Positions 17,003 through 22,178 of a DNA stretch of 22,178 nucleotides are shown here, piece after piece. The first letter of the stretch is position 1. Every line of letters begins with the position of its first letter. Origin of the DNA: Cellvibrionales bacterium UBA4495 (GTDB taxonomy: Bacteria > Pseudomonadota > Gammaproteobacteria > Pseudomonadales > Porticoccaceae); contig DGNJ01000099.1 of the NCBI GenBank assembly GCA_002388905.1, positions 1 through 22,178 of the forward strand, read 5' to 3'. The notes beneath the pieces were generated by a model that saw only the letters and a program-made list of their open reading frames with translations, was not told the origin of the DNA and did no database searches. The translations under genes and the position numbers were made by a program.

Positions 17003-18102
17003 CCGCGCTGACAATTGTCGCCGATGAAAACATGCCTGCCATTGCGGAGCTGTTCGGTGAATTCGGCCGGGTCATTACCCTGCCCGGGCGGCGCATCGAC
17101 CGGGCGGCAGTGGCCGGTGCCGACGTGCTGCTGGTGCGCTCGGTCACTGTCGTGAACAGGACCTTGCTGGCGGGCAGCGCGGTAAAGTTTGTCGGTTCGG
17201 CAACCATCGGCACCGACCATGTGGATACGGACTACCTGGCGGAACGGGGCATCGCCTTCGCCCATGCCCCGGGTTGCAATGCCAGGGCGGTGGCGGATTA
17301 CATGACGGCAGTGCTCTGTGCCTGCGAACCGGGCTGGCGCGATAAAACCCTGGGCATTGTCGGGTGCGGCAATGTCGGCGGCGGCCTGTACCGGCGCCTT
17401 AAAGCCCTGGGGGTGGACTGTCGCTGTTACGACCCCTTCCTCGACGAGCGTCAGGTCCCGGACCTGACCACTTTCGAAGCGGTGCTGGAGGCGGATGTCC
17501 TTTGCCTCCATGCACCCTTGACCCGAAGCGGGCCTTATCCCACCCGGCACCTGTTCGACGAGGCGGTGCTCCGTCGCCTGCGCCCGGGTACGCTGCTCAT
17601 TAATGCCGGGCGCGGCGCGGTGGTGGACAACCGGGCGTTGCTGGCGCGGCTCGGGGAGGGTGCCCTGCGGGCGGTACTGGATGTCTGGGAAAACGAGCCG
17701 GACATCGATCCGGACCTGCTCGAACGGGTCGCACTGGGCACGCCCCATATCGCCGGTTACAGCCTGGAGGGCCGGCTGGCGGGCACCCGGATGGTACTGG
17801 CGGCATTCTGCCGCTGGCGGGACGCGCCCTTACCGCCACCCGCACCCGCGGAAGCGCCGGCCGTCATCAGGGTCGAGCCCGGGGCAACCCTGGCATCGGT
17901 GGTGCTATCCGCTTATGATCCCCGCCGCGACGGGCGTCACATGCGCCATGCTCTGGCGGACGCCGACGGGGACCGGGGTGCCGCCTTCGACCGCTTGCGC
18001 AAGCACTACCCGGTGCGCCGGGAATTCAGTCATTTCCGGGTTCGCGGGCGGCCCGGGGGAGAACTGCTCGCGGCCCTTAAAATCCTGGGTTTCAGGGTCT
18101 AA
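16999..18102 (+). CDS. pdxB: Erythronate-4-phosphate dehydrogenase PdxB
   Basis: PdxB oxidises 4-phosphoerythronate in the DXP-dependent route to pyridoxal phosphate. The 367 residues show the D-2-hydroxyacid dehydrogenase fold. It starts with the PdxB-typical TIVADENMPAIAELF, has FVGSATIGTDHVD (64-76), and the NAD-binding GIVGCGNVGGGL (119-130). The catalytic residues lie in NAGRGAVVDN (Arg205), WENEPDID (Glu233) and TPHIAGYSLEG (His250). The C-terminal dimerisation domain (about 285-367) distinguishes PdxB from SerA. The ATG overlaps the exonuclease stop (ATGA) and has AGGAGG at 16989-16994. The 3' end overlaps the opposing small gene by 4 bases. Confidence 0.96.
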   Translation: MTALTIVADENMPAIAELFGEFGRVITLPGRRIDRAAVAGADVLLVRSVTVVNRTLLAGSAVKFVGSATIGTDHVDTDYLAERGIAFAHAPGCNARAVADYMTAVLCACEPGWRDKTLGIVGCGNVGGGLYRRLKALGVDCRCYDPFLDERQVPDLTTFEAVLEADVLCLHAPLTRSGPYPTRHLFDEAVLRRLRPGTLLINAGRGAVVDNRALLARLGEGALRAVLDVWENEPDIDPDLLERVALGTPHIAGYSLEGRLAGTRMVLAAFCRWRDAPLPPPAPAEAPAVIRVEPGATLASVVLSAYDPRRDGRHMRHALADADGDRGAAFDRLRKHYPVRREFSHFRVRGRPGGELLAALKILGFRV

Positions 18103-18299
18103 GCCCGGAAATCGCGCCTGGAAGCGGATTCCAGCTTCTCGAAGGCGTCCCGGAGCATGGTCTCGGTGATGGGCAGTTCCCGGCCGTCCCCGGTCACGAT
18201 CGCCGCGCCGTGGAAGTCCGGCGCCCGGTCTGCCGCAGACGCTTGTGATCGGCGTTTCCGGCGATGCCCGGTATCGTTGGCGGTGGATGATTCTCGCAT
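18099..18299 (-). CDS. Small basic hypothetical protein
   Basis: This 66-residue protein has an Arg/Lys-rich, probably disordered N-terminus (RRKRRSQ, 13-19). It ends in a compact conserved-looking segment, GAAIVTGDGRELPITETMLRDAFEKLE, split here as residues 31-44 (strand and turn) and 45-57 (helix). I do not recognise the family. A strong GGGGAGG with good spacing precedes the ATG on the minus strand, which is the main reason to accept it. The TAG stop overlaps the pdxB TAA in a shared CTAA. The basic tail could bind nucleic acid, but that is only a possibility. Confidence 0.65.
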   Translation of the reverse strand: MRESSTANDTGHRRKRRSQASAADRAPDFHGAAIVTGDGRELPITETMLRDAFEKLESASRRDFRA

Positions 18300-18379
18300 G
18301 GCGTCCTCCCCAGAGCGGCCCGTTGGCCTTCGGTATATGATCCTTTCAATGCTAGTGTGCCCCGGCGTGAAATAAAGTG

Positions 18380-18418
18380 ACCTGTTACTTGTTTTGCGCA
18401 GGGGCCGCCAGAACAGGT
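18380..18418. repeat. Inverted repeat upstream of the ATP-NAD kinase-family gene
   Basis: ACCTGTT (18380-18386) and AACAGGT (18412-18418) are a perfect 7-base inverted repeat separated by 25 bases. They lie in the 152-base gap between two divergent genes, just before a TACTAT sequence (18421-18426) that could be a -10 element. It may be an operator for either gene. I see no good -35 at the right distance. Confidence 0.3.
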
Positions 18419-18451
18419 AGTACTATTGTGTGCGAAACAACAGTCTCGGCA

Positions 18452-19585
18452 ATGGATTCAGATCAAACCAACGCGCTTTTCACCATCGGCCTGATCGTCA
18501 ACCCGGTGGCGGGTACTGGCGGTCCCCGGGGCGAGAAGGGCAGCGATCACCTGCCGCCGCCCGAGACGGGACAAGTGGCCCGCGCCATGGAGCGGGCCCG
18601 CCGGACCCTCGGCGCGCTGGCACCGGATGTCGCCCATCTGCGTTTTGTCACCTGCCCGGGGTCCATGGGCGAAGCCCTGCTGGCGGAATCGGGTTTTGAC
18701 TTCCGGGTGGAAGGGACTCTGGAGCCGGGGCCCACCAGTGCCCGGGATACCCGCCGCCTGGCGGCACGGCTCTGCGATCGTGGTATCGACCTGCTGCTGT
18801 TCGCCGGCGGGGACGGTACCGCCCGGGATATCTGTTCCGCGGTACCGCCCGGTCAGGCGGTGCTGGGTATTCCCGCCGGCGTCAAGATGCATTCCGGTGT
18901 CTTTGCCGTCAATCCGGAGGCGGCGGGGCAGATCGTGCGCCGGCTGGTGGCGGGGGACCTGGTGGACCTGCGCGAACGGGATGTGCGGGATATCGACGAA
19001 GAGGCTTTCCGTCGGGGCAGCGTCAGGGCCCGGCACTACGGCGAGATGCAGGTGCCGGAGGCGGGACACTTCGTGCAGCGGGTCAAGGAAAGCGGTCGCG
19101 AGGTGGAAGCCCTGGTGCTGGACGATATCGCGGCCGAGGTGCTGGAGACCATGGACAACGACGCGCTCTATATAATCGGTCCCGGCACTACCACCCGGGC
19201 CGTGACCGAGGCGCTGGGGGTGGAAGGGACGCTGCTGGGTGTGGACCTGGTCCTTCACGGGGAGCTGGTGGCCGCCGATGTGGATGCGGGGCGGATCGAG
19301 AGCGCGCTCGACCGGGCCCCCCGGGCGGTGATCGTGGTCACGCCCATTGGCGGTCAGGGGGTGCTCTTCGGCCGGGGCAACCAGCAACTGACGCCGGCCG
19401 TCCTGCGCCGGGTGGGAAGGGACAACCTGCTGGTGCTGGCCACCAAGACCAAGATTACCGAACTTGGGGGCAGGCCCCTGTTGCTGGACACCGACGACCC
19501 GGCGCTGGACCGGGCCTACAGCGGTCTTATCAGGGTCGTGACCGGCTACCGGGACAGCATTCTCTACCCGCTTTCGGCAGGTTAA
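18452..19585 (+). CDS. ATP-NAD kinase family protein (COG3199/AcoX-like)
   Basis: This 377-residue protein belongs to the NAD-kinase/diacylglycerol-kinase superfamily. It starts IGLIVNPVAGTGG, has the superfamily motif FAGGDGTARDI (117-127), and a nucleotide-loop stretch LGIPAGVKMHSGVFA (138-152). The C-terminal part includes IIGPGTTTRAV and VVTPIGGQGVLFGRGNQQ, typical of COG3199 proteins rather than of the housekeeping NadK. The exact substrate is not known from sequence. The ATG at 18452 puts the conserved motif near the N-terminus; GTG codons at 18377 and 18428 are less likely. No clear ribosome-binding site is seen. The stop overlaps that of the convergent alaA by 4 bases. Confidence 0.88.
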   Translation: MDSDQTNALFTIGLIVNPVAGTGGPRGEKGSDHLPPPETGQVARAMERARRTLGALAPDVAHLRFVTCPGSMGEALLAESGFDFRVEGTLEPGPTSARDTRRLAARLCDRGIDLLLFAGGDGTARDICSAVPPGQAVLGIPAGVKMHSGVFAVNPEAAGQIVRRLVAGDLVDLRERDVRDIDEEAFRRGSVRARHYGEMQVPEAGHFVQRVKESGREVEALVLDDIAAEVLETMDNDALYIIGPGTTTRAVTEALGVEGTLLGVDLVLHGELVAADVDAGRIESALDRAPRAVIVVTPIGGQGVLFGRGNQQLTPAVLRRVGRDNLLVLATKTKITELGGRPLLLDTDDPALDRAYSGLIRVVTGYRDSILYPLSAG

Positions 19586-20796
19586 CGCCTCAGACGCCCC
19601 AGGAATTCCCCGAGCCGGCCCACCGCGTCCTCCAGATCGTCCTCCCGGGGCAGGAATACGATGCGGAAGTGGTTGGAATCCGGAAGGTTGAAGGCGGTGC
19701 CCTGGACCAGCAGCATCTTTTCCTGTTGCAGCAAATCCAGGACGAACTGTTCGTCGTCCTTTATCGGGTAGACATCCGGATCCAGGCGGGGGAAGAGGTA
19801 CAGGGCGCCCTTGGGCTTGACGCAGGAAACCCCCGGGATCGCCGTCAGCAACTGGTGAGCCTTTTCGCGCTGGTCGTAGAGACGACCGCCGGGACGGATC
19901 AGGTCCTCGATACTCTGGTAGCCGCCCAGTGCGGTCTGGATGGCGTACATGGCCGGCACGTTGGCGCACAGGCGCATGGAAGCGAGCATCTCCATGCCCT
20001 GGATATACCCCCGGGCCCGGTGCTTGGCGCCGCTGACCACCATCCACCCGGAACGAAAACCGGCCAGTCGGTAGGACTTGGACAGGCCGTTGAAGGTCAC
20101 GCACAGGACATCGGTGGCGAGCCTGCCCAGGGGATGATGAACAGCGTCGTCGTAGACGATGCGGTCGTAGATTTCGTCGGCGAAGATCACCAGGTCGTCC
20201 TGGCGGGCGATCTCGACGATCTGTTTGAGGGTGTCCTCGCTGTACACGGCCCCGGTGGGGTTATTGGGGTTGATCACCACGATGCCCCGGGTGCGGCCGT
20301 TGATCTTTTCCTCGATGTCCTCGATATCCGGTTGCCAGCCGTTGCTCTCGTCGCAGCGGTAGTGGACAGGCTTGCCCCCGGCGAGGGTTACGGCCGCGGT
20401 CCAGAGCGGGTAATCCGGGGCCGGTACCAGGATTTCGTCGCCGTTGTTGAGCAGCGCCTGCATGGCCATGACAATCAGTTCGCTGGCGCCGTTGCCGAGG
20501 AAAATGTCGTCGATTTCCACATCCGGCAAACCCTGGACCTGGGTGCGCTGCATGACCGCCTTGCGGGCGGAGAAAATTCCCTTGGCGTGGGAATAGCCCT
20601 GGGCGGCGGCCAGGTTGTGGATGACATCCTGAATGATCTCGTCGGGCGCGTCGAAGCCGAAGGGTGCCGGATTGCCGATATTGAGCTTGATAATTCGGTG
20701 ACCTTCCTCCTCGAGACGATTGGCTTCGTCCAGCACCGGGCCCCGTATGTCGTAGCATACGTTGTCCAACTTGTTTGACTTTTGAAAGTGCTGCAT
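19582..20796 (-). CDS. alaA: Alanine-synthesising aminotransferase, AlaA (YfbQ) type
   Basis: This PLP-dependent fold-type I aminotransferase of 404 residues is one shorter than E. coli AlaA, which makes alanine from pyruvate and glutamate. The N-terminus FQKSNKLDNVCYDIRGPVLD is strongly AlaA-like. The PLP lysine is Lys240 in NGLSKSYRLAGFRSGW. Other cofactor motifs are NPNNPTGAVYS (176-186), FADEIYDRIVYDD (205-217) and the substrate-carboxylate Arg in FRIVFLP near the C-terminus. The start is ATG with only a weak GGA upstream on the minus strand. It faces the COG3199 gene and diverges from msrB. Related aminotransferases (AlaC) differ at the N-terminus, so I favour AlaA. Confidence 0.93.
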   Translation of the reverse strand: MQHFQKSNKLDNVCYDIRGPVLDEANRLEEEGHRIIKLNIGNPAPFGFDAPDEIIQDVIHNLAAAQGYSHAKGIFSARKAVMQRTQVQGLPDVEIDDIFLGNGASELIVMAMQALLNNGDEILVPAPDYPLWTAAVTLAGGKPVHYRCDESNGWQPDIEDIEEKINGRTRGIVVINPNNPTGAVYSEDTLKQIVEIARQDDLVIFADEIYDRIVYDDAVHHPLGRLATDVLCVTFNGLSKSYRLAGFRSGWMVVSGAKHRARGYIQGMEMLASMRLCANVPAMYAIQTALGGYQSIEDLIRPGGRLYDQREKAHQLLTAIPGVSCVKPKGALYLFPRLDPDVYPIKDDEQFVLDLLQQEKMLLVQGTAFNLPDSNHFRIVFLPREDDLEDAVGRLGEFLGRLRR

Positions 20797-20812
20797 AAAT
20801 AGTGTCCGTGGA

Positions 20813-20842
20813 GCCGCCCTTGATTAGAGGCGGCCTATTGTA
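20813..20842 (-). promoter_or_regulatory. Candidate alaA -10 element and overlapping inverted repeat
   Basis: TACAAT on the minus strand (20842-20837) matches five of six -10 bases and would start transcription near 20830. No good -35 is visible. GCCGCC (20813-20818) and GGCGGC (20829-20834) form a perfect inverted repeat with a 10-base loop at the predicted start region, which could be an operator or a leader hairpin in the 80-base gap shared with msrB. Confidence 0.35.
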
Positions 20843-20876
20843 TCCGAAAACCACCGGCGAAACGTGGGGTGTACCA

Positions 20877-21284
20877 ATGACAGACTGGAAACGCAAGGGC
20901 GAGGAATTCTGGCGGGAACAACTCACACCCGAGCAATATGCCGTGTGTCGGGAAAAAGGCACGGAACGGCCCTTCACCGGCAAATACAACGACGAGCATC
21001 GCGCGGGCACCTATCGCTGTGTCGCCTGCGGCGCGGAGCTCTTCGATTCCCGCACCAAGTACGACTCGGGCTCCGGCTGGCCGAGCTTTTACGCGCCGGC
21101 CGACGAAGACAACGTGGACGAGCACCGGGATACCAGCCTGGGCATGATTCGCACCGAGGTAACCTGTCACCAGTGCGGCAGTCACCTGGGCCATGTTTTC
21201 GAGGACGGACCCGCGCCTACCGGCTTGCGCTATTGCATCAATTCGGTTTCCCTGGCTTTCGAGCCGGAGGAAGACGGTCAGTGA
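20877..21284 (+). CDS. msrB: Peptide-methionine (R)-S-oxide reductase MsrB
   Basis: MsrB reduces the R-epimer of methionine sulfoxide in damaged proteins. The 135 residues include the zinc-binding pairs CVAC (Cys48, Cys51) and CHQC (Cys97, Cys100), the [19 protein letters not shown] region, and the catalytic Cys120 in RYCINS. The usual resolving cysteine in the DSGCGWPSF motif is replaced by serine (Ser66 in [11 protein letters not shown]). Cys24 is the only other cysteine and could serve instead. The ATG at 20877 has GGGGTG upstream; in-frame codons further upstream give a non-conserved extension. The DUF1499 gene follows after 25 bases, so cotranscription is likely. Confidence 0.96.
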   Translation: MTDWKRKGEEFWREQLTPEQYAVCREKGTERPFTGKYNDEHRAGTYRCVACGAELFDSRTKYDSGSGWPSFYAPADEDNVDEHRDTSLGMIRTEVTCHQCGSHLGHVFEDGPAPTGLRYCINSVSLAFEPEEDGQ

Positions 21285-21309
21285 ATCATCCATAAAAAGA
21301 GGAAATAAC

Positions 21310-22029
21310 GTGGCTAAATGGATCTGGAATTTCTGTCTGCTGGCGGGCCTGCTGGTGGTGCTGGGCGTGGCCGGCGTGCGTTTCGAATTCCTGCCCGTCG
21401 CGGTGGGTCTGCTCGGCGCCGCCGGTATTTCGCTGCTGATGCTGTTGCTGGCGGTAGTGGCCCTGCTGGTGATCCTTTTCAAGCTGCTCACCCGCCGTTC
21501 GGTGCCCGGCCGTTACTGGGCCACCTTCCTGCTGGGTGCCGCGCCGACGGTATTGGTGCTGGCAACGGTGGGCCCCGCCGGCTTCCAGGCGCCGGGAATT
21601 CACGATATCACCACCGATACCGAAAACCCGCCGGCCTTTGAACTGGCTGCGGAGGACCGGGACCCCGGCGACCATCCGGTCGCCTACCAGGGCGCGGTGG
21701 TGGCCGGGATCCAGAAGGAGTCCTATCCCCGCATCCAGTCCCTGCGCACCGCCGCCGAACCGGAAAGGGCTCTGGCGGCGGCCGAAAGTGCCATGATCGA
21801 CAGGGGTTGGCGGGTTCTGGGTGTCGACAGGGAGCGAATGGCGGTGGAGGCGGTTGTCGAGTCCGCCATTTTCGGATTCGAGGACGATGTGTCGATCAGG
21901 GTGACCCCCGTGAACGGCGGCAGCCGTATCGATGTGCGTTCGGCATCCCGGGTCGGCCAGGGCGACCTGGGAGCCAATGCCTGGCGGGTGAAAGACCTGC
22001 TTGCCGACTTGGGCTCTCGCCTGCCTTAG
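21310..22029 (+). CDS. DUF1499 family membrane protein
   Basis: This 239-residue protein has three predicted membrane segments (about 7-26, 34-59 and 71-90) followed by a soluble DUF1499 domain. The domain opens with the hallmark IHDITTDTENPPAF (97-110). Later stretches, RGWRVLGVDRERMAVEA and the EDDVSIRVTPVNGGSRIDVRSASRVG segment, are also typical of the family. The function of DUF1499 is unknown to me. The start is GTG at 21310, set by AGAGGA at 21298-21303; the frame is open further upstream but that region lies inside msrB. It follows msrB closely and is probably in the same transcript. A tRNA gene lies downstream. Confidence 0.9.
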   Translation: MAKWIWNFCLLAGLLVVLGVAGVRFEFLPVAVGLLGAAGISLLMLLLAVVALLVILFKLLTRRSVPGRYWATFLLGAAPTVLVLATVGPAGFQAPGIHDITTDTENPPAFELAAEDRDPGDHPVAYQGAVVAGIQKESYPRIQSLRTAAEPERALAAAESAMIDRGWRVLGVDRERMAVEAVVESAIFGFEDDVSIRVTPVNGGSRIDVRSASRVGQGDLGANAWRVKDLLADLGSRLP

Positions 22030-22061
22030 TGCCTCTTGCTATATCGGCAATGACGTTTTTT
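22030..22061 (+). terminator. Weak candidate terminator after the DUF1499 gene
   Basis: TGCC (22030-22033) can pair with GGCA (22046-22049), or TTGC with GCAA in an alternative register, and a run of six T follows at 22056-22061. The stem is short and a 6-base gap separates it from the T-run, so termination is uncertain. The T-rich stretch could instead act as an upstream element for the tRNA promoter. Confidence 0.25.
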
Positions 22062-22072
22062 GGAAGGCGGGC

Positions 22073-22101
22073 TTGACAGCACATGACCGGCTTCATAGAA
22101 T
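22073..22101 (+). promoter_or_regulatory. Strong sigma-70 promoter for tRNA-Glu
   Basis: TTGACA (22073-22078) is a perfect -35. After exactly 17 bases, TAGAAT (22096-22101) matches five of six -10 bases. The bases right after, GCGCGCC, form a GC-rich discriminator, which is typical of stable-RNA promoters that ppGpp represses. A T-rich stretch (22056-22061) lies just upstream. Transcription would start near 22108. Confidence 0.85.
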
Positions 22102-22106
22102 GCGCG

Positions 22107-22143
22107 CCTCTCGCATGGAGATGCATCTGCGCCCGGCGAGAGG
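22107..22143 (+). repeat. Inverted repeat in the tRNA-Glu 5' leader
   Basis: CCTCTCGC (22107-22114) pairs perfectly with GCGAGAGG (22136-22143) across 21 bases that include the palindrome AGATGCATCT. It begins at the predicted transcription start and ends 7 bases before the mature tRNA 5' end, so the primary transcript would carry a stable leader hairpin to be removed by RNase P or another nuclease. Confidence 0.55.
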
Positions 22144-22150
22144 CATCAGG

Positions 22151-22178
22151 GTCCCGTTCGTCTAGAGGCCTAGGACAC
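22151..22178 (+). tRNA. tRNA-Glu, 5' part (truncated by window end)
   Basis: The last 28 bases differ from my recollection of the start of E. coli tRNA-Glu(UUC) at only two positions. They hold the acceptor strand GTCCCGT, the D-stem GTCT/GGAC and the D-loop AGAGGCCTA. The anticodon lies outside the window, so the identity rests on the 5' half. The near-consensus promoter upstream supports it. More tRNA or rRNA genes may follow. Confidence 0.9.

Noticed and set aside
18342..18378. Sigma-54 promoter before the small minus-strand gene (GGCAC-like sequence)
   Set aside because: The GG and GC doublets are not at the required spacing, so the match fails.
18377..18451. N-terminal extension of the ATP-NAD kinase-family protein from GTG 18377
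   Set aside because: The added residues are not family-like and cross the inverted repeat; the ATG at 18452 places the conserved IGLIVNPVAG near the N-terminus.

Overview
The window is about 22 kb of GC-rich, tightly packed chromosome. The gene content points to a gammaproteobacterium: ZipA, EpmC (YfcM-type), PdxB, GcvR and a UPF0270 (YheU) protein are largely gammaproteobacterial, and a canonical SMC replaces the MukBEF system of enterics and vibrios. The smc-zipA-ligA order is shared with pseudomonad-like and purple-sulfur-type lineages; placing it near Chromatiales is my inference only. I see no insertion sequence, integrase, phage gene or CRISPR array, and base composition looks even throughout.

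Layout. (1) 1-3416: end of a cytochrome c maturation operon (ccmF 3' part, ccmG, ccmH, ccmI), with start and stop codons overlapping at every junction. (2) 3519-11025: smc, zipA and ligA, followed by two unrecognised genes, one of them a small membrane protein. (3) 11033-12350, minus strand: a SpoU/TrmH-family RNA methyltransferase and a GcvR-like ACT-domain protein. They diverge from (4) 12459-14167: an exported methyltransferase-like protein, a UPF0270 protein and an alpha/beta hydrolase, joined by two 8-nt overlaps. (5) 14255-14950, minus strand: an unrecognised protein with an internal duplication. Its leader can fold as a perfect three-way junction ending at the Shine-Dalgarno sequence. 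(6) 15092-18102: gamma-glutamylcyclotransferase-like protein, EF-P hydroxylase EpmC, a 5'-3' exonuclease and PdxB. (7) 18099-20796: a small minus-strand basic protein, an ATP-NAD kinase-family protein and the AlaA-type aminotransferase; both convergent junctions overlap by exactly 4 nt at the stop codons. (8) 20877-22029: msrB and a DUF1499 membrane protein. (9) 22073-22178: a near-consensus promoter, a leader with an inverted repeat, and the first 28 nt of a tRNA-Glu gene cut by the window edge.

Most of the window is housekeeping: cytochrome c assembly, chromosome organisation, division, DNA joining, RNA and translation-factor modification, vitamin B6 and alanine synthesis, and methionine sulfoxide repair. 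I found no clear new multi-gene system. The parts that least resemble known biology are the three-way-junction leader plus duplicated unknown protein (14255-15022), the exported methyltransferase and its coupled partners (12459-14167), and the two unknown genes after ligA.
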